Shown: positions 12,701-31,860 of the stretch, in pieces
How the letters are laid out: each line of letters opens with the position of its first letter
Position numbering within the stretch: position 1 is the stretch's first letter
Assembly: GCA_964019165.1 (NCBI GenBank)
Contig: OZ025275.1
Span: forward strand, 15,389,883 to 15,453,882
Source of the DNA: Mastigias papua
Lineage: Eukaryota; Cnidaria; Scyphozoa; Rhizostomeae; Mastigiidae
DNA length: 64,000 nt
Direction of reading: 5' to 3'
Position numbers and translations under genes: made by a program
Notes under the pieces: generated by a model
Told to the model about the DNA's origin: nothing
The model's input: the letters and a program-made list of their open reading frames with translations, nothing else
Databases searched by the model: none

Positions 12701-12830
12701 CAACAACGCCTGGTTCGTTAATTAAGGGGTACATCATATCTCATACTCCTCCACAATTCGTGGGTATGCATGGAGACATATTGCCTTTCAGCTGAGGCTC
12801 AGCAGGCACCCCTTAAGAAACTGATTTTGG
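9726..12830. other. Intergenic region, no gene recognised
   Basis: About 3 kb upstream of the receptor gene with only short chance frames and no splice-consistent coding. It should hold the receptor promoter and 5' untranslated sequence, but no core element stands out. A short (GA)n tract lies at 11418-11456. Confidence 0.5.
11418..11456. repeat. (GA)n microsatellite
   Basis: Interrupted run of GAGAGA with GTGA interruptions, about 39 bp. Confidence 0.9.
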
Positions 12831-13048
12831 CTTTTTAGGACTTTTAAAATTTAACTTTTCTTGTAAAAGCGATTGAAAATTGTAAAGAGGTTTTAAATAT
12901 ATGTAGTCAATTCGTGCTAGTTTATTTAATTGTAAATCGACTTCTATTGTGAGGGAGGGCCTCTTGAAAATCAGCACTCGTGCTCAAGGGCTAACCTCCC
13001 CTCATAGCTAAATAGCTACATGAAAATGAAATGAAAATGAAATGAGAT
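12830..13048 (+). mobile_element. LINE 3' end relic (CR1/jockey-like tail)
   Basis: The sequence has the layout of a CR1/jockey-type LINE 3' untranslated region: an AT-rich stretch with TTTATTTAATTGTAAATCGA, then GTGAGGGAGGGCCTCTTGAA, a stem-forming GCACTCGTGCTC, CCTCCCCTCATAGCTAAATA, and a short tandem tail of TGAAAATGAAA at 13021-13045. The same tail type ends the LINE at 24655. No coding part survives, as expected for a strongly 5'-truncated copy. Assignment is by resemblance to the general family pattern. Confidence 0.6.
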
Positions 13049-13308
13049 ATAACAAATCTCATACACCTTTAGTTTCAGCTTGCATTTTCACTACAAGCTG
13101 CTAAAGAAATGGCTAAAAAAATCAGCAGGTGTCAAAATCAAACATCAGAAAATTTGACGCAAAATGCTTACAAAAGTAGAAACTCTTATGAAATAGCGTT
13201 GTATGTAATATAATACAAAATTAAACACAATTATAGCACAATTCAGATTCACGTGGTAAAGTTCAGAATAGTTTGACTACAGGAGATGCACAGAGAAACC
13301 CAAGAAGT

Positions 13309-13476
13309 GAGAGTGAGTGTGGTCCAGGACGTGGAAATGGGAGTGGTATAGGATGTGAAAGTGGGTGTGCTCCCGGGCGTGAGCGTGGGTGTAGTCCATG
13401 ATGTGAAATGTGGGTGCGGTCCAGGGCGGGAGCGTGGTTGTGGCGCAGAGTATGAGAGTGGGTGTGGTCCAGGATC
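13309..13476. repeat. 24-bp minisatellite, seven degenerate copies
   Basis: Seven consecutive units of 24 bp (one of 25) can be laid out, each close to GAGAGTGGGTGTGGTCCAGG plus 4 more bases. Units differ at several positions, so the array is old. Because 24 is a multiple of 3 the array leaves open frames on both strands (a GCGPG-like pattern on plus, TP/HP-rich on minus), but the 25-bp unit breaks the plus frame and I see no gene around it. Confidence 0.9.
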
Positions 13477-13479
13477 AAT

Positions 13480-14471
13480 GGCGAATAATGACTGCATATA
13501 TCATTCTTCCACCAAGAAATTCTGTGCTCCTAACGATCCTGCTTCTTACATCATCTATAATACAGGAGAGGACATCTTTTGCTGATAACAACTGGTTTGT
13601 GCAACTCCTACGTTGACATTTATGGTAGTGGCCGGGAGCCAAAAACACTTCTATTCTCAATAAGAAGTAAAACAAATTAGCATACCTCATTTCGATTCAA
13701 TTGTATACAATAACCCTGATCCACTAGGTTCATTGTTTCCCAGTTAGAGCTGGAAGAGTATGGACGGTATTTTTGCCATTCGTGCAAAATATTATAACTT
13801 TTTAAAGGTAGTGAAGCCTGCTTGGCAGAGACTTTCAACAAAATGGGAAGTAAAAAGTTCTACCTATATCAAAGGTGCAAGAATGAGCTAGCACATCCAT
13901 GAAAGCGGGGCATAAAATTATGAGTTAAAAGCAAAGGAATCGATTAGATGTAAAGCAAGGCCTGATCTAGCCTGCATAGCTTTACCAAATCACTGTAAAA
14001 TATGAACGATGAGGATGGGAAATACCCATGACAAAACAAAAATAACACCACGCCAAGGTGTGGACTTCGCATGAAGGAGAGAGTGGAAATTCAACACAAT
14101 CAGAATCTGATCACATGCGATTGCTAGTATGTGGCCATCAATGACTATGTATCATGACTGCAACAGAAAATGATGATCAATGATGATGGGTAACGAATGA
14201 TCACTGATTAACAGTGATAGTACGTCAAGACAAAGACCTATCCACGCTAGCATAGGGTGATATTTCTTGTCGATGATTAATCATAATTGGAGATGATCAA
14301 ATAAGTGATTGCAAATAGCGAACAAATAATATGAGCAGTGTAAGAGAAGCCTGAGGAGGAGATGTGAAAGACTATTACAAGGGAATTGCAAGAGCAGTAA
14401 TAGATACGGTGGTCATAAAGTATATATGAATGTGACTACTGACTGGGATGGAAAATCATCTACCACCGCAA
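13480..14471. other. Intergenic region downstream of the unnamed nuclear-type gene
   Basis: Rich in GATGATGA-like and TGATCA-like words at 14160-14330 but without clean tandem structure. No exon or element recognised. It should contain the 3' untranslated region of the gene ending at 14472. Confidence 0.5.
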
Positions 14472-22893
<8,422 letters not shown>

Positions 22894-23559
22894 ACTTTAG
22901 TTGAGTTTCCTGAAAATATTCAAAAAACCTTCAAATCAACTGATGTTACTCTGCTATATAAAAATTCGTGTCTATGTTAAAATAGAAAACAGAAGAATTC
23001 CTCTATCAAAAGTGATAAAATGCAGATTCTGTTCAGGGCTGCCATCACAAAATACTGCAGCAACAGCTGTGGTTAGAGCAATTTTTCATAAAATGTTGCT
23101 TTAAATTGATAATGGCCAACGAAATAGGCCCATTGATTACAGCCAATAACCACCTAAAATCAGGCCTAAAATACCTAAAAGTAAAAACAGCACAAGTACT
23201 TTTAAAGAAACGAAAAAAGAACTAGAGGTGAAAAGTCTAATCCTACTTGTCAGGGTTGCATATAGCTATAACAAGCCACATTTTGAAAGGAAACAATGCT
23301 AGGGATGGCTATACGTGTGGTATCCCCTGTGCGCCTGCGTAGACAGCTGTTATGATCCTTTGCCAAACATATCTGTTCTTTGCATATTGAAAATCTAAAG
23401 CCTAAACGGGAAGGCCAAGACCGTTACACTTTCTAAGGTTAATTTGGAGAGATGGGCAACCCTGGGTCTAGCAGGCTACTTTCAAAGTGCAGTACAACTC
23501 TAATGGGTGTAAAATTTAACTCATTAGTAAATCTGCGATTTCCTTTTCTGTGTAAATTA
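22894..23559. other. Region upstream of the unnamed gene; nothing recognised
   Basis: Should contain the promoter and 5' untranslated region of the minus-strand gene starting at 22893. No core promoter motif or conserved element stands out. Confidence 0.4.
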
Positions 23560-24656
23560 AATCACGGTCAACTGTGATCCTTTGTGTGTGGCATTCCCCA
23601 GGGTTCGTGCCTTGGGCCCCTCCTTTTCATCCTATACGTAAATGACTTTGAGCGATGCTTACAGAAAAGCTCAACAAATATGTTTGCAGACAACACTAGC
23701 ATAACATGCTCTGCAAAAGACATTGAAGAAATCTGCAATGACCTAAAAACTGAGGGTAAGAACATTGCAGAGTGGATGCGGCAAAATAAGCTTAGTCTGA
23801 ACACCAATAAAACTGAATATATGGTCATAGGTAATAAAAGACGAGTTAACCATATTCAGGAGGAGATAAACGTCGAAATAAATGGAGAAAATATCCGACG
23901 AGTCCATGAAGTAAAATATCTAGGAGTCACTATCGACGAAAACCTATCTTGGAACAAGCAGTATAAGAAACTTAAGTGTAAACTCAAAAGTGGTCTTTAT
24001 TCATTGAGAAAACTTAAAAACATAATTCCACAATCGAAATTGGACCAAGTTTACAGGGCACTTTTCCAGAGCCATCTAAGATATGGTGATGAATTATGGG
24101 GAAGTCTGTCCACTACAAAGCTTGAACATCTTCAGCGTCTTCAAGACAGGGCTCGAACATTAATTGAAAGGGCAAAATTTGAGGACGGTTGGATCTGTAA
24201 ATGGCTTTCAGTTTCGAACCTAATCAAATATGACAGGGCCATAATGACATATAAAATGATGAATGGTCTTTGCCCTGTTAGCCTTAGAGGTCGATTTATC
24301 ACTAGGTCAGAGATATCTAGTTATTCAACAAGGAATCAGCTTGATATTGACATCCCTAGGCAAAATTTGGAATTCACAAAGGGAAGTTTCTTTCACTCTG
24401 GTGCCAGAACATGGAATGAGATTCCAATAAACATAAGAATGTGCCCCACAATTTCCATGTTTAAAAGAAACTTGAAGGGATTCCTACAAAGTTAATAAAT
24501 TCCCAAAAAAAACACGGTCCCTAGGTAGAACAGCTACATCCTCATTTTGAATAAAGTTAATTTGTAGTAGAAGTATTGTTATTTATTATTTTATGTTATT
24601 TTTAGTATAGCTGATAGGGATTTGTGTATAAATATTTTGAAATGAAAATGAAATGA
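23560..24656 (+). mobile_element. LINE (CR1/jockey-like) reverse transcriptase fragment with 3' tail
   Basis: The open frame 23584-24495 encodes the C-terminal half of a non-LTR reverse transcriptase: GIPQGSCLGPLLFILYVND (RT block 4), FADNTSI where the catalytic Y/FADD motif belongs, NKTEYMVIG, KYLGVTIDENLSW, then the usual LRYGDELWG, LQRLQDRA and TWNEIPINIR blocks. It begins directly after an in-frame TGA, so the copy is 5'-truncated. The second catalytic Asp is replaced by Asn, which should abolish polymerase activity. The element ends in a short tandem tail, TGAAATGAAAATGAAATGAA, at about 24640-24656. Confidence 0.9.
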
Positions 24657-25189
24657 AAAAAATGTCTTGCGATTTTTGGGAAGGAGAAACAAGTCGGGAA
24701 AAATCTAAGGCCAGAGCAACGTTATAAGTAGATAAGCAATGTGACTATCCAACCACTTTAGAACAGCTATTACATTATGTTGTTTTTACGATTCTAAATT
24801 TTCCAATGTCATTTTCAAAAATGTGACTCGGTTTATTCTTTCCCTGTTTGTATTTTCACATGTTTGTATATTACGCATTCTGCCATTAACCTGTTGACAA
24901 GAACTAGCTTGCTATTTATATAAGTAGCCAACTGTACGTAAATTACTAACAAAAATAATATAGGAAGCAATATTAATATGAGAAAATAAAAAAATCACGT
25001 CACAATCAACTTAAGCAGAAACACAAATGAATCTTTGCATAGGTGTTGTCAGCAAGTTCTACCTAACGGTGATACGCTGCAACGCGCTGCTATAAATGCA
25101 TGCCGTCCACGCGCGCAATTTTCTCTTGTGCCACCCGCGAGATCTTATCGAGAGCTGCTATACTCCGCACACTAGAATAAAGAGCTATT
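24657..25189. other. Intergenic, nothing recognised
   Basis: AT-rich sequence between the LINE tail and the next transposon. No coding or repeat structure seen. Confidence 0.4.
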
Positions 25190-25450
25190 GTAAATCCTCG
25201 AATTAGCCCCCTGGGGGCTTATTTGTTTTTTATGCTTTTTGGGTGGGGGCTTATTCGAGGGGAGGGGCTTATAAAATTATTTGAGAAATGTCGTACAAAA
25301 AGCTCATTGTCAAAGCTCCTTTTCTCAGTACTACTACAAGAACAGTCGAAATTTAGGCATTATTCTTTATCAAAGTCTTCATCATCGTTTGGGGTGGGGG
25401 CTTATTCGAGGGGGGCTTATTCGAGAGGGGGGGCTAATTCGAGGATTTAC
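25190..25450. mobile_element. Non-autonomous element with 21-bp perfect inverted ends
   Basis: The left end TAAATCCTCGAATTAGCCCC (25191-25210) plus one further C is repeated as its exact complement at 25429-25449. Inside, the word GGGGGCTTATTCGAGG recurs three times near both ends, giving a nested repeat structure. The total length is about 260 bp, with no coding. The flanks both contain ATAAAG..GCTAT-like sequence (left ATAAAGAGCTAT, right ATAAAGCTAT), which may be a diverged target duplication. Superfamily unknown; a MITE is the simplest reading. Confidence 0.78.
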
Positions 25451-26495
25451 GGTATAAAGCTATTCAGTAGCCTTAAATGCGTATATTATATGCCAAGCAT
25501 CCAGCTGTGTACTCAGACGCTATACTGATCATGTCCAAAGTTACAATTCCTAAGCAGCTGAAACAACCGTCGCGCCTCGCTGTGTTTAAGTTAAATTCTT
25601 CAAAAATGGGATAGGTACGGGTGAACAATCCTAAATCAGTTATTAAAATAGTAGGCAATATAACACAGCAATTAATTCGTTAAGAATAATGGTAAAAGAT
25701 TTGTTCTTTCGAATAATGATATTGAAGAGGACAAAAGTCAATTTTATAAAGGTGATTGGCCAACCTTTGATAATCGGCCAACATGCCTTGAAGCTACCAA
25801 TATCAAATAAAAAAAGCACCTTATGATTTGAAGCAACGAATTAGCATAACTTAGACGCTTGAATGTAAAGCCTATCTATACAATAGTTCGCTATACGAAA
25901 TAAATTTGCAGAACTCATAATTTGATAATTCAAAACAAATATTTTGCATAAATTATATTATTTAGCTATAGGTAATAAATTTGCATAAATTAGATAATTA
26001 TAAGCCTTTGCATATATTAGCTAACTATTGGTGCCATTAAAGTATAGAACAGCAGTTGGCAGTATTGTACAACGAATGCATGAGAGGTACAATAGATATT
26101 CATCTACTGTTTACTCTTTATTTCAAGTGCAATCTTCAATTTTTGTCGATCAAGGCTTTTCCGAATACAGCTAAGGGGAAGCTTTGCATAATCTGCTACA
26201 TGGGTAAACATAGTTTGATAAATCTATACAATATCTAGGTAAGACCAACTATTTTGTACAACATTTCAATGATCAGAGACTACTGTAATTAATTTAAAAT
26301 ATAATTTTATAACTTCATAATATCAAGCAATTTTTCTTATTTTATTACATATGGATGTTAATTTGTAGATTAATTTATGGCTATGATTAATACTTACTAT
26401 AGATAATAATTGTAACCCATTCCTTTTCTTAACTTGTCACCGTTCCTATACGAAATGTTCATGCTACTATATACTACTATATGTATATTTATATA
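25451..26495. other. AT-rich intergenic region, nothing recognised
   Basis: Very AT-rich, with repeated TTTGCATAAATTA-like words near 25930-26020. No gene signal. Confidence 0.4.
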
Positions 26496-26540
26496 TATAA
26501 GAGCTGATGAAGGCTTGTGCCGAAACGTTTTAAAAGTTGG
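26496..26540 (+). ncRNA. Hammerhead-ribozyme-like motif (Penelope-like element type)
   Basis: The sequence contains CTGATGA, a short stem GGC-TTGT-GCC and GAAACG, in that order and spacing (about 26503-26527). These are the two conserved boxes and helix II of a hammerhead core. Penelope-like retroelements are known to carry such minimal hammerheads in their terminal repeats. No reverse transcriptase was found nearby, so this would be an isolated remnant. Cleavage activity is not shown. Confidence 0.5.
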
Positions 26541-26599
26541 AGTTTTTTCTTGAGCATCTATTTATTTCTCTAAAAATTTCTTGATGATTGAAGCTATTT

Positions 26600-26856
<257 letters not shown>

Positions 26857-26882
26857 CACATACACACTGATCATATATATTA

Positions 26883-26915
26883 GAGCTGCTTGATAAAGGC
26901 GAAAGCCGAAAGTGA
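26883..26915 (+). ncRNA. Degenerate hammerhead-like motif
   Basis: CTTGATAAAGGCGAAAGCCG followed by AAAG resembles the motif at 26503, with a perfect GGC-GAAA-GCC helix II and GNRA loop, but the first box reads TTGATAA rather than CTGATGA. Both copies are preceded by TATATA and AGAGCTG, showing common origin. Probably inactive. Confidence 0.4.
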
Positions 26916-26926
26916 CCATAAGGTGC

Positions 26927-27049
26927 TAAAAACCAGGGAAGTTAAAACAAGCCACTGTGGTCTAGTGGTTACGACGCTTGCCCGGAATGCGAGAGACCCT
27001 GGTTCGATCCCAGGTGGTGGCAAACTTTAATTTTCTCCTGGTTTTTCTG
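26927..27049. repeat. Inverted repeat flanking the tRNA-like sequence
   Basis: CTAAAAACCAGGGAAGTTAAAA before the tRNA-like block pairs with the complement of TTTAATTTTCTCCTGGTTTTTC after it. The similarity is imperfect but long, so the cloverleaf sits at the tip of a larger possible stem. Confidence 0.65.
26951..27021 (+). tRNA. tRNA-like cloverleaf, anticodon GGA position, probably element-borne
   Basis: All 71 bases fold as a canonical cloverleaf: acceptor GCCACTG with TGGTGGC (two G-U pairs), D-arm with A box TGGTCTAGTGG, anticodon stem CTTGC/GCGAG around loop CCGGAAT, a 4-base variable loop, and T-arm CCTGG-TTCGATC-CCAGG containing a perfect B box. Odd points: position 33 is C instead of the almost invariant U; the anticodon would be GGA (Ser), yet real tRNA-Ser has a long variable arm. 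The D-arm sequence resembles tRNA-Glu/Asp/Gly. It is flanked by an inverted repeat (AAAAACCAGG before, CCTGGTTTTT after). I think it is a tRNA-derived part of a mobile element rather than a working tRNA gene. Confidence 0.6.
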
Positions 27050-27117
27050 AGCATTATATCAACCTTTCCGTTTGCACCGAAAAAGGAGAAATCCTGGTTA
27101 CTCGCTAGCTACTGATC

Positions 27118-27239
<122 letters not shown>

Positions 27240-27437
27240 ATAACTCCATAGTTTTTACACTTAAAGTTTTTAAAAATTGAAATAGACGCCCAAAACAACA
27301 GTTTAAAGTCTCACGTCTAGCTTCATCAGAATATTCTTCATATATATACATACATTCATATATAGCATCAAAATAAGTTCAACCTCTTATACGTTTCGAC
27401 TTTCGAAAACATGGCTACAATAGATAGAATAGATAGA

Positions 27438-27567
<130 letters not shown>

Positions 27568-27662
27568 TCATTCCTTGTATCTTCTACACCCCCTCGGATT
27601 TTCAGCAAAAAGGCCAACTTCTGAACAATCATGTTCCGTCAAGCAAGCAACGTAGTTACATG

Positions 27663-27714
27663 ACCAGAAGCATTCTATCGATCGCTGTACCAGAAGCATT
27701 CTATCGATCGCTGT
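27663..27714. repeat. Perfect 26-bp tandem duplication
   Basis: The unit beginning ACCAGAAGCATTCTATCG and ending ATCGCTGT occurs twice without mismatch (27663-27688 and 27689-27714), so it arose recently or is an assembly artefact. Confidence 0.95.
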
Positions 27715-27739
27715 ATGCAAGGAGTGCAGTTAAATGAAA

Positions 27740-30704
27740 AACTCGACAAATATAATCAGATATAACCTATCGTACTAAGTATAATGACAAATACGTTACC
27801 CCCGTCGGATAGCTGCATAAAGTGTTTGCTTAGATGTTTGCAAAGAGTTATAGTAATATATTGGAGAGAGGGGAAACAGCATTGCATGCGAAAGGAAATA
27901 GCCCATATATGTGATGTTTTGGAGAAGTTGCAAATGACGGTCATTAAAATCTGCAGAGAGAGCTAAGAACAAGCCCCACTATTGTTCTTTGGACGCAGTA
28001 TAGTTCTTTGTTTAATGGTAATAAGACGGGGGCGAATAGTGCATCAAGACATAATACTGGGAGAGGTTTTCTATAACAATTGGCTCCTCCATCACAGAGG
28101 CATGAGACTGGTTTCCCGAGAAGAAAACTTGGAGCCTACGTTAAGTGTATGCATTACCCATAAAGAAAGCACAAGTGTTCTTAAGGTGAGCAAAAGTATG
28201 CTCTATTTTTCCTACAAAAAGCCTGGCGAATCCCTTCCATGCCTAAATCAATAAGTCGGACAAAAACCTGCCCTAAAACAGACCTCCGTAATTCAATGTC
28301 CGATATGAGGCTACCCCCCTGGCAAAGCTGTCAAATTGCACAATAGCAAATCAGAAACTCTACGTACTATTTGTGTTATTTCGTTTCGTATTGTTTACTG
28401 CAAGTTAGCTGGAAAAGTTTAAGCATTCCATTATGAATACAGCGAGCTTGGACATAACTAGATATTCTAATAAACAAAAATAGTATAAATTACGGTTGGA
28501 GGGCACTTTGAAGGTTCAAAGACTTGGACACAAGTTCTGGAAGCGAGTGTATTTTTGATAAACCAACACGCCCCCTACCTTTACAGTTTACACCCGCAAC
28601 GTAAACGCAAAGACGAGCAAAATCGTTGCACTACTGCACAACGGTAGAATTTAGTTTATACCAGGTAATACAAAATCGGCCGCAAAGAAATAAAGCCCTG
28701 GTATTTTCTAGCGGGTTCTATCCTACATTCTTATTGTATTTATAAGAAAAAGCCGCTTAAAACGCCTTTTTTACAGGCAGATCTATGCTTGCAAGTCCGT
28801 TCATCGTTTCGCCATTTTCCACAAAGACATCTCAAAAGCATGTGTTCTCCTGTCCATCAACATCGCAAAAACAATTGGCTGTTGATGACACCCAACTGTG
28901 CAAATAAACTCAAATGGCAATCAAGTAGCTGGCGTTTCCTTATCTGAGCAATTTCAGCGAGACTCGATGACTCGAGTTACCGAGACATTTCGCAAATCGA
29001 AGTACCCGTGTTCCAGATAGCTCATCTTAGTAAAACTCGCATGATAGGTTTTCATTTACTTTTAAGTCAACCCAGCATTCACTGTAAAGATATGTGACAC
29101 GTAGCGTTAAATGCGACACCAGAAATGACGGTGATTCCCCTGGCAAATGTGGAACTATACTTTGTTCACTTACTGTTTACCTCTGGCTTCAGAGCAGCAT
29201 TCTATGGCCTAACCAGCTGTTGACGGCCATCTGCATCCTTTGGTCTGCAAATGAAGCGTATTTCTCTCCACTCGCCGTTACGCTGTTGTGCTTAGGAGAT
29301 GGAAGAGCTAATCGCCACGAGAGAGGCTACTGAAGCATTGGACATCTATTACAAGACAAGCCCACTTATTAATCACGTGAGTTCGTTTCTAAACCAATCG
29401 ATAGCAGCTATTGACTCCCACGTGATTAAGACAATGTCTTTCACACAGCTGCGCATTGTCAACGATCAAGAATCAGACTCAAGGGATTTTTGTTTTATAA
29501 TAGATATCCAAAAATCCGGACCATGAAAGTCAGGGAAAACAAAGAACCGTCATTCGAAAAGCACTTGGAGACAGGGAGTTGTGCATCTCAAGGATGTAAT
29601 ACATATTCTATGCATGAGAAGTAAATTGACATTTGTCTGTAAACAAAGTAGCTTTCAAAAGTTTTCACATGTAGGCTACGATTTAGGAACTACCTGCTAT
29701 AAGTTTAATCATAATGAGAGAAAAACGCTTCCGTCAGAAAACTTGACAAACCACAGTATAAGTTTATAAGTTTACAAATATCTTAGAGAGATAGTTTTAC
29801 ATACAAACTATCAACAATATTACTGCCTAAGATTTCGTGAACCTATCAAAGAAACGGTAAAGGAAACGAAGGCTAGGAAATTTCCACACTCTAGACTGCG
29901 AGATACAAATTTCGAAGTAATAAAATCGTGAGGGCTGTGAATGGTACTTGATGGTGGCCGTCAAAGGCGCCAATTCGTCTGTCAAAAAATAACCTTCAAG
30001 TGTACAATTCATCTGTTACAAAAATAACCTTCAAAGTTGTCGTTCGGATGAAAACAGTCTTATATCTACAGTAGTCATAATTTAAAACAACCAATAGTGT
30101 TTGCGGAGCAAAAGCTGTCAGGAACAAGTAGCAGGTGCTTTAGATTGAAAGATCCACAGTAGACAAGATGTTACTTGCAAACTGTTTGCTAGAAACTTAC
30201 AAGTCTTCTCTTGTCTATGGAAGACAACATGGCGTTTCAACAAAAGCGAGGTAACAGAATTTCATTATTTGTGTTTCAGTTAGGCGTGGTAAATCATATT
30301 TCCTTAAGTTTTTATCATTTCAAGGCTATGCCTTTCAAAAAAATATTGAAACCAAGAACTGTCAGGACAATATTCCTTGTTAACGATTCCACGCTATCTC
30401 CTCTATATATGGTCCGGAATTTCTATTGGCATAGTTTCAAAAGAATGAACAGGAGATGGAGTTTCCATTGTTCTCAGCTTTGAGCGACAATCTCTTGTTA
30501 ATTAAAGGGCATATTGTACGGAATGATCTGTGTATCGCAGCATAGCAAGTGGGAGGAACGAGGCAAAGGGGCAAAGGCGGATTCGTGAACGAAAATTTAC
30601 AAAAGACTCCACCTTCCATGATTCGGATCATTTTGCGACTGTCATAATTACACGGTCTCTTTCAAAAATAGCCTCCATTTGAGAACGAGTCTCGGAGCAA
30701 AATC
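27740..30704. other. Intergenic region; at most one weak exon candidate
   Basis: Nearly 3 kb with no repeats I recognise apart from two short direct copies of an AAAAATAACCTTCAA word near 29985 and 30020. Base composition is less AT-rich around 28500-29300. Only one small exon candidate (29299-29376) stands out and is listed separately. Confidence 0.4.
29299..29376 (+). CDS. Possible first coding exon, 26 codons (tentative)
   Basis: An ATG in good context (G at -3 and +4) follows an in-frame TAG and opens MEELIATREATEALDIYY..., reaching a strong donor, CAC|GTGAGT, after 26 codons. Read through, the frame runs to 75 codons. I found no downstream exon that would join it before the LINE relics, and I do not recognise the peptide. 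It could be a chance frame. Confidence 0.2.
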
Positions 30705-31325
30705 GAAGAGGTTTTTGTTTTGTTTTGTTTAGTAAGTAATCTCAGGGAAAGGCCATAGAGCCTATAACAAAGCCCTGACAAAGGAAGAAAGAGAAAGGAA
30801 AGTTAATTAGATAGGAAGATGAGATCAAGCCTGGTGATGTTAGATTTGAAGCAAGATAAGTTGTAGGTTTCAGGAAAGCAAGTGGAAGGCAAGGTGCTCC
30901 ATAGATGACAGGTTCTTGGAATGAAAGATGACTTGAGAGAAAGAGTTCATGGATTAGATAGCATGACTTGGAAAGGGTTTCATTCAGTAGAGCTTCTGCT
31001 GGGTCGAACACGCCTTAGCGGATCAGGAATAATATTCTTGATTTCCATTGAGCAATGTCCATGAAAAAATCGAGAGAAAATGGACAGATCTGCAACCAGG
31101 CGACGATGAGAGAGAGATTGGAGAGATTTGGTGAGTTTTGGATTATTGATGAGACGGATGTCTTTGGACTGGACCTTATCAAGAAGATGTAGAGAAGATT
31201 TAGGGGCACGACCCCAAACATGGGAGCAGCACTCCAGAGAAGGACGAATCAGAGATGTGTATATAGTCAGTAGCTGAGAAGGAGAGAAAAGCCACGGGCT
31301 CTAGAGAGGGAGCCAAGTTTTTGAG
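30705..31325 (-). mobile_element. Degenerate LINE reverse transcriptase C-terminus with AAAAC tail
   Basis: On the minus strand several frames together give a LINE-type protein end: PSLECCSHVWGRAPKSSLH, LDKVQSKDIRLINNP, LSHRRLVADLSIFSRFFHG, then FIPRTCHLWSTLPSTCF and ETYNLSCFKSNI. The frame is broken at least twice. After a short untranslated part the element ends in a tail of AAAAC units (30708-30724 on the plus strand as GTTTT). It is a dead 5'-truncated copy of a different family from the LINE at 23.6 kb. Confidence 0.8.
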
Positions 31326-31570
31326 ATGCGACCGGTTAGGCAGTATGTGACCATAAATGCCAGGAACTTAAGTGAACCAGCCAATGAAATTTCTTGTTAA
31401 AAGATATCATCATGCGTGCAACGGAAGGTATAATAGCCAAAGATTAAAATAAGGTCCATGGCTTGAAAAACATAAAAATCATTATGAAACAAAGGTACGC
31501 ATTTTGAAAGGTAAAATATAGCCAATCGATCAAAATGATTGTCAACATTGGACGTGAGAAAATCATGAGC

Positions 31571-31860
31571 AACTGAAATGTGATGTATAAGAAGATTCCT
31601 CAAAGCTTAATCGAGGGAAAAGAATCGAACGAACAAATGGCGAGAAAAGACAACACAGAAAAATACTTGATGGACATGATACAGAGGAGGCAACTGCACT
31701 TCTTAGGACATTTAAATCTATACAAAAGGGTGGACATGTTGCTTCAACTGGAAAACACAACGCAACAGAGGCAGAGATAGAAAAAAAATACTCCAGTGGT
31801 TGACAAAAGGGTGATAGGGAAGGAAAAGAACGTGACGAAGAGAATATTAATGAAAATTAT
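31571..31860 (+). mobile_element. LINE C-terminal relic (second family)
   Basis: The frame at 31580-31780 reads KESNEQMARKDNTEKYLMDM and IQRRQLHFLGHLNLYKRVDM, the familiar 'SNE..L.R......I..RRLQFLGH' block found near the end of many LINE reverse transcriptases, followed by a frame-shifted continuation (RKKILQWL). Neither ends of the element nor a tail are clear. Confidence 0.65.
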
